A stretch of DNA of 64,000 bases from Aneurinibacillus sp. REN35 (GCF_041379945.2 NZ_JBFTXJ020000004.1:248001-312000); one strand, 5' to 3'. Shown: positions 35,949 to 45,649, counted from the stretch's first letter. Numbers and translations: made by a program. Notes: a model not told the origin generated them from the sequence alone.

Positions 35949-36746
35949 ATGCCATCAATTCAGCATGTTAAAGAGTGGGTGCCTATTGTGCAATCACTCA
36001 TTCGTACCAAACAATCCGCCGTTATCGTTGGTGACGAAAACGGTGTTGTACTATCGAGCAACGGCTCGCTTCGCTTTCTATCATCAGGAGATAGGATACG
36101 ACCGGAGAGTCCGATCTATCGCGTGCTTGAAACACGCCGCCCGATTGATTTTACCGTTCCACCGGATGTATATGGCATGCCGCTCCGTGTACAGGCATTT
36201 CCGCTTGATGACGGTATTTTGGCTATCGCTATGGATATATCGACACAGAATACGCTAAAGACTTCGATTCATGAGGTAAATTCTGTCGTAGAGCAAATCG
36301 GCGTATCAATCTCTGACTTGAGTGATATGTCAGAACAAATGGTTACTAACTTCAATGAAATTGAATATGAAATTTCACATATGAACGATAGCTTCGCTTC
36401 CATCATGGAGATGAACAAACTAATTTCATATGTTGCAGATCAGACGAATCTTTTATCGCTTAATGCAGCGATTGAATCAGCACGTCTTGGAGATGAAGGC
36501 CGTGCATTTGGAGTTGTCGCCCAAGAGATGCGAAAACTTGCCAATCAAACGAATGACTCAGCAGGGCAAATTCTTAAGCAGATCAATCATATTCAAAATG
36601 AGTTAGAAAAAATCAAACAAAAAATCGAACAGAACAATCAGTCAAATACCAAGCATGAAGTCTCAGTTACAGAGATTGGTCAAGCGATCCAGCAAGTGGC
36701 TTCTGCAATGAATACAATCCATACGTTCACGCAAGAAAACTTATAA
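35949..36746 (+). CDS. Soluble methyl-accepting chemotaxis-like signalling protein
   Basis: A 265-residue cytosolic protein. The N-terminal ~115 residues form a PAS/GAF-like sensory part (SAVIVGDENGVVLSSNGSLR, PPDVYGMPLRVQAFPLDDGI). The rest is a short MCP signalling coiled coil with the conserved tip ISYVADQTNLLSLNAAIESA and RAFGVVAQEMRKLANQT. It has no membrane helix. The start at 35949 follows GGGGGAGG. It resembles the YfmS class of soluble chemoreceptors. It lies 85 bp after the MFS gene. Confidence 0.85.
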   Translation: MPSIQHVKEWVPIVQSLIRTKQSAVIVGDENGVVLSSNGSLRFLSSGDRIRPESPIYRVLETRRPIDFTVPPDVYGMPLRVQAFPLDDGILAIAMDISTQNTLKTSIHEVNSVVEQIGVSISDLSDMSEQMVTNFNEIEYEISHMNDSFASIMEMNKLISYVADQTNLLSLNAAIESARLGDEGRAFGVVAQEMRKLANQTNDSAGQILKQINHIQNELEKIKQKIEQNNQSNTKHEVSVTEIGQAIQQVASAMNTIHTFTQENL

Positions 36747-36752
36747 GACAAA

Positions 36753-36785
36753 AAGAAGCGACCCTCTAATGCAAGGTCGCTTCTT
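36753..36785. terminator. Bidirectional terminator between the chemoreceptor-like gene and efp
   Basis: An 11-bp stem AAGAAGCGACC / GGTCGCTTCTT with an 11-nt loop, with A-run on the left and T-rich tail on the right. It serves both convergent genes. Confidence 0.8.
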
Positions 36786-36800
36786 CTTGTTTTACTTTTA

Positions 36801-37358
36801 TTATGCACGCGATACATACACTTCGTTACGCGTATCAATGACCAACTTGTCTCCCTCATTAATAAAGAAAGGAACTTGCACCATAAGACCCGTCTCCATC
36901 TTCGCCGGTTTCGTACCACCCGATGCTGTATCGCCTTTGATACCCGGTTCTGTTTCTGAAACGGTTAACTCTACTGTGTTCGGCACTTGCACGCCCAGGA
37001 TCTCACCTTCGAACATCACAACGCTTACGTTCATGTTCTCAAGGAGGAATTTCAGTTCATGCTCGATCTGACTGGTTGGCATCGTAATTTGATCGTATGT
37101 TTGCGTATCCATAAACACATGATCTTCACCAGAAGCATACAGATATTGCATTTCTTTCGTTTCGATTCTTGCTTTCGCTACTTTTTCACCCGCACGGAAA
37201 GTTGTTTCCTTAATGGAACCGTTGCGCAGATTGCGCAGCTTGGTGCGTACGAAAGCAGCGCCTTTGCCCGGCTTTACATGCTGAAATTCGATAACAGAAT
37301 AAATCGCTCCGTCATACTCAATCGTAGTGCCCGGGCGCAAGTCGTTTACTGAAATCAT
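36801..37358 (-). CDS. efp: Elongation factor P
   Basis: A 185-residue three-domain translation factor that relieves ribosome stalling at polyproline. [20 protein letters not shown] is the start, and the modified-loop lysine is in [17 protein letters not shown]. The C-terminal signature is [20 protein letters not shown]. It follows papQ, as in B. subtilis yqhT-efp. Confidence 0.98.
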   Translation of the reverse strand: MISVNDLRPGTTIEYDGAIYSVIEFQHVKPGKGAAFVRTKLRNLRNGSIKETTFRAGEKVAKARIETKEMQYLYASGEDHVFMDTQTYDQITMPTSQIEHELKFLLENMNVSVVMFEGEILGVQVPNTVELTVSETEPGIKGDTASGGTKPAKMETGLMVQVPFFINEGDKLVIDTRNEVYVSRA

Positions 37359-37425
37359 GAATAAACCTCCTACAAACCAGTTATTTCTTGTCCTCTAACT
37401 TTCAAATTATAACATAAAACCCATA

Positions 37426-38493
37426 CTAAATCACAAGTAATTCCTTCAGTGAGCTCGTTAGCACTTCACAGCCGTCTTCTGTGATCAGTACATCGTCTTC
37501 AATGCGGACGCCGCCTACACCCTCTAGATAAATGCCCGGCTCGATCGTCACCACCATACCAGCTACAAGCGCTTGCTCACCACGCACCGAAAGCGTCGGC
37601 CCTTCATGCACCTCAAGTCCAATGCCGTGACCGGTGCTGTGGCCATAGTTCGGGCCGTATCCCGCTTCTGTAATTATATCGCGGGTAAGCGCATCCGCTT
37701 CTTTACCGGTAAGGCCCGCTTTGATACAGGCCACCCCGTTCAATTGAGCGCGCAGCACGATATCATAAATCTCCCGCATCTTCTCTCCCGGCTCACCGAC
37801 CGCAATCGTACGCGTAATGTCTGAACAGTACCCTTTATAATACGCTCCAAAATCAAGCGTTACCATATCACCTGCTTCAATCACTTTATCGGAAGCTACT
37901 CCATGAGGAAAAGCGGAGCGAATACCGGACGCAACAATCGTATCAAACGACGTACCGGAAGCTCCAAGGGAACGCATGAAGAAGTCAAGTTCATTCGATA
38001 CCGCAAGTTCCGTCATTCCAGGCTTAATATACGTAAGGATATGGGAGAAAGCCTGATCCGCAATTGCGGCCGCTTCTCTAATAATCTGCACTTCCTCCGT
38101 TGTCTTCACCAAACGTGATGCTTCAACTAAGCCCGATACCGGAACGAATTCTATATCGCTAGAAAGTTCTCCAAGACGCTGGTACAGCGCATACGTCATA
38201 TGATTTTTCTCAAATCCCAGCCGTTTTACCCCGTGTTCACTCGCACGCTCGATAACGGTCTCAAGCATGTCGGCTTGGTGGCGGATGATGGTGAAGGCTG
38301 GCGCCTGCCGATTGGCCTGCTCAATATAACGAAAATCTGTAATGAGTTCAGCCGCACGCCCCGTGACAAGACAGCAGCCCGACGAACCGGTAAACCCGGA
38401 TACATATCGGCGGTTATATCCATTTGTAATCAGAAGTCCATCGAGCTTCTCTTCCTGCATGCGTGCACGAATCGCCTGTACTTTCATTTCCAT
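37426..38493 (-). CDS. papQ: M24 family Xaa-Pro peptidase (PapQ/YqhT)
   Basis: A 355-residue metallopeptidase. The creatinase-like N-domain (GLLITNGYNRRYVSGFTGSS) is followed by a pita-bread domain with metal ligands in DFGAYYKGYCSDITR, HSTGHGIGLEVHE, VTIEPGIYL and RIEDDVLIT. It probably cleaves Xaa-Pro dipeptides in the cytosol. It lies 17 bp after aroQ. Confidence 0.93.
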   Translation of the reverse strand: MEMKVQAIRARMQEEKLDGLLITNGYNRRYVSGFTGSSGCCLVTGRAAELITDFRYIEQANRQAPAFTIIRHQADMLETVIERASEHGVKRLGFEKNHMTYALYQRLGELSSDIEFVPVSGLVEASRLVKTTEEVQIIREAAAIADQAFSHILTYIKPGMTELAVSNELDFFMRSLGASGTSFDTIVASGIRSAFPHGVASDKVIEAGDMVTLDFGAYYKGYCSDITRTIAVGEPGEKMREIYDIVLRAQLNGVACIKAGLTGKEADALTRDIITEAGYGPNYGHSTGHGIGLEVHEGPTLSVRGEQALVAGMVVTIEPGIYLEGVGGVRIEDDVLITEDGCEVLTSSLKELLVI

Positions 38494-38510
38494 TTCCCAT
38501 CATCCTCACT

Positions 38511-38966
38511 CTACATTTTGTATTCTTTGTTCTTACGTATATGGTGCACAAGGGCATCGAATGCCAATTCATATCCATACGTACCTAGTCCACTAATTTG
38601 CCCAAGTGCAATCGGGGCAAGCACCGACTCTTTACGGAAAGCTTCCCGCGCATGAATATTGGATATATGTATTTCAACAAATGGAATACTAACGCTTGCG
38701 AGCGCATCTCGTATCGCGTAGCTGTAATGAGTAAAGGCACCTGGATTTATTACAATGCCATCACATAAGCCAAATGCCTGATGAATACGATCAATCAATG
38801 CGCCTTCATGATTTGATTGGAAGAATTCTACCTTCACCCCATCCGCTTCAGCACGACGTACAATACGCGCTTCCACATCAGCAAGTGTCTCGCTACCATA
38901 AATCCCTGGCTCCCGTCTGCCAAGCATATTCAGATTAGGTCCATTGATTACGAGAATTATCGCCAT
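38511..38966 (-). CDS. aroQ: Type II 3-dehydroquinate dehydratase
   Basis: A 151-residue dodecameric shikimate-pathway enzyme. Active-site regions are [34 protein letters not shown] and [15 protein letters not shown]. The start at 38966 follows AGGAGAGG. It heads the aroQ-papQ-efp run. Confidence 0.97.
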   Translation of the reverse strand: MAIILVINGPNLNMLGRREPGIYGSETLADVEARIVRRAEADGVKVEFFQSNHEGALIDRIHQAFGLCDGIVINPGAFTHYSYAIRDALASVSIPFVEIHISNIHAREAFRKESVLAPIALGQISGLGTYGYELAFDALVHHIRKNKEYKM

Positions 38967-39024
38967 GTATACACCTCTCCTCGTGTCTTTACTCCGCATA
39001 TTGTATCACAATTTTCGAACAAAA

Positions 39025-39060
39025 AAGCACCATCTACTCAACGTTGAGATAGAGGTGCTT
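39025..39060 (-). terminator. Terminator of the cytochrome c gene
   Basis: Nested stem AAGCACC / GGTGCTT with inner CTCAACGTTGAG, followed by TTTT on the minus strand. It ends the cytochrome transcript before aroQ. Confidence 0.75.
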
Positions 39061-39103
39061 GTATAAGCTACTAAAAGCAGGCTATGTACTGATACGTATA
39101 TAA

Positions 39104-39457
39104 TTATTTCTGCTCAGCTAAGTAAGCAGCAACAGCTTCTACCTGCTTCTCGTCTGAAATCAATCCTCCTGGCATGCCCGGTGGACGACCCTCTTTAATT
39201 ATCTTTGCAATCGCATCTTTATCAAGACGGCTTCCTACATCTTTAAGTGCAGGACCTACACCACCTTCAAGATTCTGACCATGACAAGATGCACAACTCT
39301 GCTGAACTACCTTTTTTGCATCATCTCCGCCGCTGCTTGTTGTTGCGGACTGATTCTGGTCAGCTGGAGCACTAGACGGTTTTTCTTCACCACCGCCACA
39401 AGCCGCTAAGCTCAAGGATAATGCCAACAATATACCCGCAGTTGTTAATTTTTTCAT
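39104..39457 (-). CDS. cccB: Small c-type cytochrome lipoprotein (cytochrome c551/CccB-like)
   Basis: A 117-residue membrane-tethered cytochrome. The lipobox is LSLAAC near residue 20, followed by a Gly/Ser/Thr-rich linker. The heme c motif is CASCH and the distal methionine is in PPGMPGG. It most resembles B. subtilis CccB, which donates electrons at the outer face of the membrane. It has its own terminator. Confidence 0.88.
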   Translation of the reverse strand: MKKLTTAGILLALSLSLAACGGGEEKPSSAPADQNQSATTSSGGDDAKKVVQQSCASCHGQNLEGGVGPALKDVGSRLDKDAIAKIIKEGRPPGMPGGLISDEKQVEAVAAYLAEQK

Positions 39458-39638
39458 GTTTTCACCCCCTTATCAGTCTCATTGTACTCACCATTTACCT
39501 CAATTTTCAATACGTTACACATATTACTTATCACATATTATTGAACATTCGCTCGGATATTGTCGATTTTCGCACTACTTTTCTGCTAGAAAGAACCAGA
39601 TAAATCAGCTACAATAAAGGGTAAGGAAGGTGTTTAAC

Positions 39639-40583
39639 TTGTCAAATCAAACAAGACCAGCCTATGGCGGCCAGGCCGTTGTAGAAGGCGTGATGTTCGG
39701 CGGAAAACACTACACAGTAACCGCAATCCGTCGCAAAGACGGTACAATTGAATATTATGAAGAACCGAAGCAAGAGAAGGTATGGGTCAAAAAACTACAA
39801 AAAATTCCGTTTCTCCGTGGCATCGTTGGACTCATCGCAGCCAGCGCGAACGGGTCGAAGCACCTTAATTTCTCTACAGAACGATATGATACCGAGCCAG
39901 GGGAAGAGCAGGCGGAAGAAGAAGCTCCTTCCAAGCTTACGATGATTCTTGGCGTAGCTCTTATCGGCGTATTATCGTTTCTGTTTGGTAAACTGATTTT
40001 CACTGTCGTTCCAGCCATTCTTGCCGATGTGCTTTTTCAGCGGATTACAAATAATATCGCCCAGAATTTAATCGAGGGCGGAATTAAAATAATTTTACTT
40101 CTCGTCTATATTTTGGCAATCGCTCGAACACCAATGATTAAGCGGCTTTTTCAATATCACGGTGCTGAACATAAGGTGATTAATGCGTACGAAGCTGGGG
40201 TAGAATTAACAGTAAAGAGAGTTCAACAATTCTCCACGCTGCACTATCGGTGCGGCAGCAGTTTTATCGTGTTTACGGTCCTTGTCGGCGTGGTAATCTA
40301 TTCCTTCTTCCATTACGATTCGCTCTGGGAAAGAGTTTATCAACGTATTTTACTTCTACCTGTCGTGATCGCAGTATCCTACGAAACACTTCAAGCTACC
40401 AATAAACTACGTGATATTCCTGTTCTCCGCTTTATCGGGTATCCCGGTTTATGGCTGCAGAAAATTACGACCCGCGAACCAGATGATCACCAAGTAGAAG
40501 TCGCTATTGCTTCCTTTCTGCGTATGCGCGAGATGGATGAAGCAAAGCAAAGCGTTCCCACGACGACAATTTCGATTAGTTAA
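39639..40583 (+). CDS. yqhQ: DUF1385 membrane protein YqhQ
   Basis: A 314-residue membrane protein. PAYGGQAVVEGVMFGGKHYT is the DUF1385 hallmark, and HGAEHKVINAYEAGVELTV and HYRCGSSFIVF are conserved. There are about four membrane helices. Function is unknown. The TTG start at 39639 is properly spaced from AAGGAAGG; the GTG at 39630 overlaps it. Confidence 0.92.
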   Translation: MSNQTRPAYGGQAVVEGVMFGGKHYTVTAIRRKDGTIEYYEEPKQEKVWVKKLQKIPFLRGIVGLIAASANGSKHLNFSTERYDTEPGEEQAEEEAPSKLTMILGVALIGVLSFLFGKLIFTVVPAILADVLFQRITNNIAQNLIEGGIKIILLLVYILAIARTPMIKRLFQYHGAEHKVINAYEAGVELTVKRVQQFSTLHYRCGSSFIVFTVLVGVVIYSFFHYDSLWERVYQRILLLPVVIAVSYETLQATNKLRDIPVLRFIGYPGLWLQKITTREPDDHQVEVAIASFLRMREMDEAKQSVPTTTISIS

Positions 40584-40628
40584 TCTTCTTACAATATTGG
40601 TAAACTCTAAACGAAATGAGGTGTTAGG

Positions 40629-41033
40629 GTGTCGCGGAAGTCTCAGGTTTTTGCGGTTGTGCTGCTTACCCTTGTCGGAGTCGGATTAGCTACTCAGTTG
40701 TATAGTGATGCATGGGGTCTACTCAAATCAATTCTTATCTTCGGCGCCATTGCAGCAGTTCTGTATTTTCTTGTCAATAAACTGCTACTCTCCCGGGGCG
40801 CGGGAATGTCTTCTAGCCCTACGGATAAAGGCTACCAGAAAGCGCTGCGCCAGCAGAAACAGCGCAATAAAGGGAAACAGCAAGGACAGCCGTCTACATC
40901 TTCATCCGTCTCAACGTCTCCTGCAAAAATGAAAAAGATGAATCGTCTAAAGCCAGCCTTACGCCGTGATAATCCGTTTCGGGTTATCGAAGGCAAAAAA
41001 AATAAACCAAACAAAAAGACCAAAACCTCTTGA
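40629..41033 (+). CDS. yqhP: YqhP / SA1362-family membrane protein
   Basis: A 134-residue protein with two N-terminal membrane helices (VFAVVLLTLVGVGLATQLY and SILIFGAIAAVLYFLVNKL), then a Lys/Gln/Ser-rich, disordered cytoplasmic tail. NPFRVIEGKKNK is the SA1362-like end. It starts with GTG after GAGGTGTTAGG, 45 bp after yqhQ. Confidence 0.85.
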   Translation: MSRKSQVFAVVLLTLVGVGLATQLYSDAWGLLKSILIFGAIAAVLYFLVNKLLLSRGAGMSSSPTDKGYQKALRQQKQRNKGKQQGQPSTSSSVSTSPAKMKKMNRLKPALRRDNPFRVIEGKKNKPNKKTKTS

Positions 41034-41050
41034 TTCCATCAAGAGGTTTT
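41022..41050. terminator. Shared terminator of yqhP and yqhO
   Basis: A perfect 12-bp stem AAAACCTCTTGA / TCAAGAGGTTTT with a 5-nt loop. Its arms overlap the last codons of both convergent genes, so one hairpin serves both strands. Confidence 0.85.
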
Positions 41051-41944
41051 TCTCTTTAAACGAAGGGATGGCAGACGAGTCATAAACTGTCTAGCTGCAG
41101 CCTCTCCGGATTGGTACAGCCACGTGCGCTCTTCCTCTGTAATATCAAACTTAGCGGCCGGAATCCCTTCCGTAGGAATAAACACCGTGCGCGCTGCATG
41201 CTGCTTATCAATATAACGCTGATCATGCGCCTGCATCATCGTCTTAAGCATCGCATTTACATACTCAGGCAGCGTATTTGTCTTATACGCTTTTGTATCA
41301 TAGTTAGCAGATAATCGAAAACCAATTGTAGGATAACACGATTGACTGTCCTCCTCAAACAGCCAGAGGGGGAAGCGGCTCAAGATACCGCCATCCACTA
41401 CATAGACGGGTACACCTTGCTTTTGAAGAATAACAGGCTCAAAATAGAAGGGCAGGCTTGCACTCATGCGCACCGCCAACGCCACAGAAAGCGATTGTGG
41501 CAAAAGTCCGAGCTGCTTAGCATCATCAGGCAGTACGAGCAGCCGACCAGCCGTAATATCCGACGCAATCACTTTTAACGCACCTTCAGGTAAGTCACCA
41601 AACGTATGAATCTTCTTGGCAGCTAATTGTGCATCCATCCAATTATATAGATAATCTGCAGAATACATCCCCTTCTTAATCCATAAATTCAGCCATGTTC
41701 CAATGCAAGGTATTCGGGCCATTCCCTGCTTTTTCTGAAGAGCCATATAGTTAAAACCTTTCATTAGTTCATTCAGCTCATCGGCACGATATCCTGCCGC
41801 CACAAGGCTTGCAATGATCGCTCCAGCAGATGTACCTGCTACCCTGCAAAAACTATATCCCCGTCTTTCAAACTCTGCAATGGCCCCCACGAAAGCAATT
41901 CCCTTTACACCTCCGCCTTCAAATACCGCGTCAATTTTTTTCAC
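41039..41944 (-). CDS. yqhO: Patatin-like phospholipase YqhO
   Basis: A 301-residue patatin-fold lipid hydrolase. The oxyanion loop is FEGGGVKGIAFVGA, the catalytic serine is in AGTSAGAIIASL (G-x-S-x-G), and the catalytic aspartate is in VVDGGILSRFP. It lies beside yqhP and yqhQ as in B. subtilis. Confidence 0.92.
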   Translation of the reverse strand: MKKIDAVFEGGGVKGIAFVGAIAEFERRGYSFCRVAGTSAGAIIASLVAAGYRADELNELMKGFNYMALQKKQGMARIPCIGTWLNLWIKKGMYSADYLYNWMDAQLAAKKIHTFGDLPEGALKVIASDITAGRLLVLPDDAKQLGLLPQSLSVALAVRMSASLPFYFEPVILQKQGVPVYVVDGGILSRFPLWLFEEDSQSCYPTIGFRLSANYDTKAYKTNTLPEYVNAMLKTMMQAHDQRYIDKQHAARTVFIPTEGIPAAKFDITEEERTWLYQSGEAAARQFMTRLPSLRLKRKTS

Positions 41945-42004
41945 ACTCCTGCTCCCTTCCGTTTTTCTCTGTAAATGTACTCAGAAGCAGGGCATTTCAG
42001 AAGC

Positions 42005-42049
42005 AAAAAGACGAGGAGCAAACGAAATTGTTTGCCCCCCGTCTTTTTA
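42005..42049 (-). terminator. Terminator of mntR
   Basis: A long hairpin (AAAAAGACG-GG-GCAAAC with its complement, loop GAAATT) is flanked by A-run and T-run, 4 bp past mntR. It could act both ways. Confidence 0.75.
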
Positions 42050-42052
42050 CTT

Positions 42053-42481
42053 TTACTCAGTCACTTCGTCCTCTGTATCACGGAGATCGCGAAGTTCTTG
42101 GACACGTTCAGGATTTTCCTGCAGGTAGCGCACCAGATATTCAATACAAGTAATTGAATCCCAGCTTAAGTGATGCTCAATGCCTTCTACATCATCAAAG
42201 ATCACGTCTTCGGAAACACCGATGAGGCGCAGTAGATCTTCAAGTAGAGCATGTCGGTCAACGAGACGCTTCCCCATTTTTTTGCCTTTGCTTGTCAGCA
42301 TGAGACCGCGGTACTTTTCGTATACTAAATACTGGCTTTTATCCAGTTTTTGTACCATTTTGGTTACTGAAGATGGATGAACATTCAGCGCTTCCGCAAT
42401 ATCAGAAACACGCGCATATCCCTTTTCTTCAATGAGTGTATAGATTCGTTCCAAATAATCTTCCATACTTGGAGTTGCCAT
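42053..42481 (-). CDS. mntR: Manganese-responsive regulator MntR
   Basis: A 142-residue DtxR-family repressor of manganese uptake. The N-terminal winged helix is [20 protein letters not shown] with [15 protein letters not shown]. Metal ligands are Asp and Glu in MEDYLE, His in [11 protein letters not shown], and the Glu/His cluster in [10 protein letters not shown]. Length equals B. subtilis MntR. Confidence 0.96.
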   Translation of the reverse strand: MATPSMEDYLERIYTLIEEKGYARVSDIAEALNVHPSSVTKMVQKLDKSQYLVYEKYRGLMLTSKGKKMGKRLVDRHALLEDLLRLIGVSEDVIFDDVEGIEHHLSWDSITCIEYLVRYLQENPERVQELRDLRDTEDEVTE

Positions 42482-42573
42482 GCCGTTCCCCCATCCTTAC
42501 CCACTTCTCTTCCCGGACAACTTGTACGGTATTTTATTATCATACCGTACTTTAAAATTGACATGCAAGAATT

Positions 42574-43638
42574 TCAGGTAAAATACTCAATTTTCGCCTC
42601 AGGAAAGCAATAAACGAGCATTTTCTCCATTGTTTCTTGCAATTCCCTTGCTTCATCCTTCTTATACACGTATTTTCCCCGACCATACCGACCCCATTTG
42701 TACCTGCGTTCCTCTTCATTCATCTCTAGTTTTGTCTTCGGATAACGCTTTTCAATAACCGCTTTTGCTGTTTTGGTAAACCTATGCTGAATAAGTTCAA
42801 ATGTCAAATCCCGCTTGGCCTCTTCCGGAAGCATTGCTTCTACGTGCTCTAAGAGCTCTCGATAGCCTTCCTGCCAACCATCAAAACGATACAGTGGGGC
42901 GATAATAAACCCGAGCGGATAGCCTGCACGTGCAACTTTGCCCGCTGCTTCAATCCGATCAAGAAACGGTGATGTGGCAGGTTCAAAGTTTTTGATTACA
43001 TAATCAGCATTAATACTAAAACGAAAACGGGTATGTCCGTTATGTTTTGCATCAAGCAGCGGTTCCACGTGAGCATACTTGGTCACAAAGCGCAGTCTGC
43101 CATACGCTTGCTGTCCCATGTATTCGATGCAGCGCTTCAAATTGCCGGTAATATGCTCAATGCCGACAGGATCGGAGGTGCAGGCTGCCTCAAAGCGGGT
43201 AATGTCTGGCTTACGCTCTTCGATATAGCGGCCCGCCTGCTCCAAAATCTCTTCAATATTGACATACGTACGAATGTACGGCTTGCTTCCTAATGTGGTC
43301 TGCAGATAACAGTAGTGGCAATGCCCCATGCAGCCTGTAGACAGCGGAATGGCGTACTCAGCTGACGGCTTAGACGTGTCAAATGTGAGCGTTTTTCGCA
43401 CGCCGACCACCAATGTACGCTTTGCATTTCGATATTTCTCAAGCTCTGACTCCCCTTGAATGCCGCGCACCTGGTTATGTGACGTCGTCATATGAATCGG
43501 GATGCCCAGCGTCTTGAATCTCTCCATCAGTTCCTGTCCAAGCGGATAATTCAGTGCATTCGGCTCAAAAAATACCTGATCCGGTTCAAACTCCCTTATT
43601 CCAGGAGAACGTGACAGTATATGTGTCATGGTATTCAT
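42574..43638 (-). CDS. splB: Spore photoproduct lyase SplB
   Basis: A 354-residue radical-SAM enzyme that reverses the thymine dimer 'spore photoproduct' during germination. The cluster motif is STGCMGHCHYCYLQTT (C-x3-C-x2-C). The C-terminal RYKWGRYGRGKYVYKK and the near-terminal cysteine in MLVYCFPEAK, the hydrogen donor position, are present. The ATG at 43638 is 8 nt from AGAGAGG; the GTG at 43647 overlaps that site. No splA is seen upstream. Confidence 0.95.
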   Translation of the reverse strand: MNTMTHILSRSPGIREFEPDQVFFEPNALNYPLGQELMERFKTLGIPIHMTTSHNQVRGIQGESELEKYRNAKRTLVVGVRKTLTFDTSKPSAEYAIPLSTGCMGHCHYCYLQTTLGSKPYIRTYVNIEEILEQAGRYIEERKPDITRFEAACTSDPVGIEHITGNLKRCIEYMGQQAYGRLRFVTKYAHVEPLLDAKHNGHTRFRFSINADYVIKNFEPATSPFLDRIEAAGKVARAGYPLGFIIAPLYRFDGWQEGYRELLEHVEAMLPEEAKRDLTFELIQHRFTKTAKAVIEKRYPKTKLEMNEEERRYKWGRYGRGKYVYKKDEARELQETMEKMLVYCFPEAKIEYFT

Positions 43639-43703
43639 GCGACTCACCTCTCTTTATTTCTTATTCGTTAGTATGCGCATGAAATGATCTTACGCACGCA
43701 AAA

Positions 43704-43732
43704 AGAGCGAGCCAATATTTACGGCCCGCTCT
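43704..43732 (-). terminator. Terminator downstream of yajQ
   Basis: A 10-bp stem AGAGCGAGCC / GGCCCGCTCT with one mismatch and a T-run on the minus strand. Confidence 0.65.
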
Positions 43733-43803
43733 CCTTACTTTATGCATCTTTTTGTTAGCCAAGCTGTTCAGCAGATGCTGCTGCTGCAGGTTCACTCCAG
43801 ATT

Positions 43804-44295
43804 CTACCTAAAATTAATGAACTGCAGATCGAGGGGAAGATCGGCCCCCTTTAAGACAGCCATCACCTGCTGCAGATCATCGCGGCTTTTGCCGGAGACA
43901 CGCACTTGATCATCTTGAATCTGACTCTTTACCTTTAGCTTTGTATCCTTGATTAGCTTGTTAATTTTTTTAGCGTTATCCGCGTCAATCCCCTGCGCAA
44001 TTTTGCCGCGTTGTCGCACGGTTCCGCCTGATGCCGCTTCTACTTTTCCATACGTAATGCCCTTAAGCGAGATGCCGCGCTTAATCAGCTTGCCACTCAG
44101 CACATCCTTCACTTGTTCAAGCTTGTATTCATCGTCGGAAGCAATAACAAGTTCTTCCTTCTCTAGCTTGATGTCACTCTTGCTGCCTTTAAAATCATAG
44201 CGGTTCTCAATCTCTTTCAATGCTTGATTAATGGCATTGGTCACTTCCGACATATCTACCTGGGATACAATATCAAATGAATTCTCCTTGCTCAT
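43804..44295 (-). CDS. yajQ: YajQ family nucleotide-binding protein
   Basis: A 163-residue protein with two RRM-like folds. [39 protein letters not shown] and [18 protein letters not shown] are diagnostic. YajQ relatives bind nucleotides, and c-di-GMP in Xanthomonas; the role in Bacillales is not settled. Confidence 0.94.
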   Translation of the reverse strand: MSKENSFDIVSQVDMSEVTNAINQALKEIENRYDFKGSKSDIKLEKEELVIASDDEYKLEQVKDVLSGKLIKRGISLKGITYGKVEAASGGTVRQRGKIAQGIDADNAKKINKLIKDTKLKVKSQIQDDQVRVSGKSRDDLQQVMAVLKGADLPLDLQFINFR

Positions 44296-44378
44296 TCTCT
44301 TCCTCCTCTACTGCTTTTCATTCTGTATCTTCATCGTACCAGATTTTGTGCAAGAAAAGGAATCAGATGTCAAAGAAA

Positions 44379-44795
44379 TTACGGTTTCAAAAACTCCGAT
44401 TCAATTACACGCAGCCATTCTTTCGCACGATCTCTCCATTCTGCCGAGACATGCGCATCCTTCTCTACCGGGCTTGCGAATTGATCCATGACCGCAGTAT
44501 ATGTACGATACTTAGCTGTATCATCCTGATCGTTTTGATAGCGATGTACGAGTACAAATGGTGTACCCAAGCGAATGATGGCATCATTCTCACCGAAATT
44601 CCCTTGTACGGGAGCAGCCGGAATTCGAAGAAAAAAGTACTTGCCCTCGTCCTCATCAGCCCCCATCTTCAAGTCAAAAAAACCGCCGTCAATATCCCAG
44701 CCGCCACCCACCGCAAAATCATGTGCATTAAAAAAAGCAAACAATTCCTTGAACGTCCTCTGCTGTCCATCCAGTGATGATGGTAAGGCAAGCAT
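44379..44795 (-). CDS. YugN-like family protein
   Basis: A 138-residue soluble protein with FAVGGGWDIDGGFFDLKMGA, GKYFFLRIPAAPVQGNFGEN and AIIRLGTPFVLVHRYQND, matching YugN-like proteins of Bacillales. The start at 44795 follows AGGGGGACACAAG. Function is unknown. Confidence 0.8.
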   Translation of the reverse strand: MLALPSSLDGQQRTFKELFAFFNAHDFAVGGGWDIDGGFFDLKMGADEDEGKYFFLRIPAAPVQGNFGENDAIIRLGTPFVLVHRYQNDQDDTAKYRTYTAVMDQFASPVEKDAHVSAEWRDRAKEWLRVIESEFLKP

Positions 44796-44856
44796 CTTGT
44801 GTCCCCCTAAGCATTCATTTCCTTCATTGTTTGAGATAAAGAGGGATTTTATACAA

Positions 44857-44882
44857 AAAACCTCTGCCAAAGCAGAGGTTTT
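44857..44882 (-). terminator. Terminator of the secreted-protein gene
   Basis: A perfect 11-bp stem AAAACCTCTGC / GCAGAGGTTTT with a 4-nt loop, 4 bp past the gene. Confidence 0.85.
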
Positions 44883-44886
44883 GCTC

Positions 44887-45336
44887 CTAGTAATGAAGCT
44901 GTCCGGATACGCTTACACCTTTTTTGTTCACGTCGATTACTTTAATCTTTCTTAGCCCGACACCTAGATCGGTTAAGTCAAACGAGAACCATTGCTGGGA
45001 TTGGTATGATGTTTTAGTGAATGCCTTCATCAACTCGCCCCGGTTATTGTAGAATTCGAAGCGCACCGTTTTCGGATCATCGACACGGCCTTGATAAATA
45101 TAGCCTTGAATCCGATTTTCCTGTCCGCCATCGAAATACAAGCCGCTGCCATCATAAAACCAGGCTTCATACTCGTTTGGTTCTCCAATAAAGGAGAAGT
45201 TCCAGCATCGCTCTCCCTGACAGTGACGCTGCGCATCATACGCCCCTGCTGGAGAGATGGAACCGAATACTAAAATAATTGCCAGCATTGTCACTATGCC
45301 AAAAAATCCTGCTTTTTTCATGTACCAGCTTTTCAT
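44887..45336 (-). CDS. Secreted protein of unknown function
   Basis: A 149-residue exported protein. The signal peptide has hydrophobic core GIVTMLAIILVFGS and cleavage after SPAGA. The mature part begins YDAQRHCQGERCWNFSFIGE with two cysteines that could form a disulphide, then a beta-rich domain rich in aromatic residues. I recognise no family. A good ribosome site (GGATGG) and terminator support expression. Confidence 0.65.
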   Translation of the reverse strand: MKSWYMKKAGFFGIVTMLAIILVFGSISPAGAYDAQRHCQGERCWNFSFIGEPNEYEAWFYDGSGLYFDGGQENRIQGYIYQGRVDDPKTVRFEFYNNRGELMKAFTKTSYQSQQWFSFDLTDLGVGLRKIKVIDVNKKGVSVSGQLHY

Positions 45337-45649
45337 GCTTCACCATCCTTTCGAAGAGTCTTGCGATTACAAATCAAGCTTCTTTTTGTAACCGTCATAG
45401 TACAGCTATACTGTAAACCAGCTGAAGCGTTTACAAAAGGGAAGTTCTACGGAACTTATCCTGTAGGCAAAAAGCTAGGAAATTCCGCAATATTCTTCCT
45501 CTCTCTTCCATTTTCTCTATATGTATACCTATAGTAGCTGTGAGGAAAATCAGGCACAATGCTCGATATATTTATGGCTGTTGTACCGGACAAAAAAAGA
45601 AAGCACAGCCGCAAGCATAATGCATTGGGCGATGCTTTCCTGTTATTAC
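45337..45649. other. Gene-free 313-bp gap with short dyads and the mnmH terminator
   Basis: Between the secreted-protein gene and mnmH there is no credible frame. It holds two short dyads that look like operator sites: TACAG-N5-CTGTA at 45401-45415 and TGTAAAC-N10-GTTTACA at 45412-45435. They lie upstream of the secreted-protein gene. The mnmH terminator is at 45599-45639. Confidence 0.45.
45599..45639 (-). terminator. Terminator of mnmH
   Basis: A GAAAGCA / TGCTTTC outer stem with an inner hairpin, followed by TTTTTTT on the minus strand, 11 bp past mnmH. Confidence 0.65.

Noticed and set aside
43735-43803. Short frame ending in EPAAAASAEQLG after yajQ
   Set aside because: No start codon or ribosome site; it could only be read by frameshift from yajQ, which already has a normal C-terminus.
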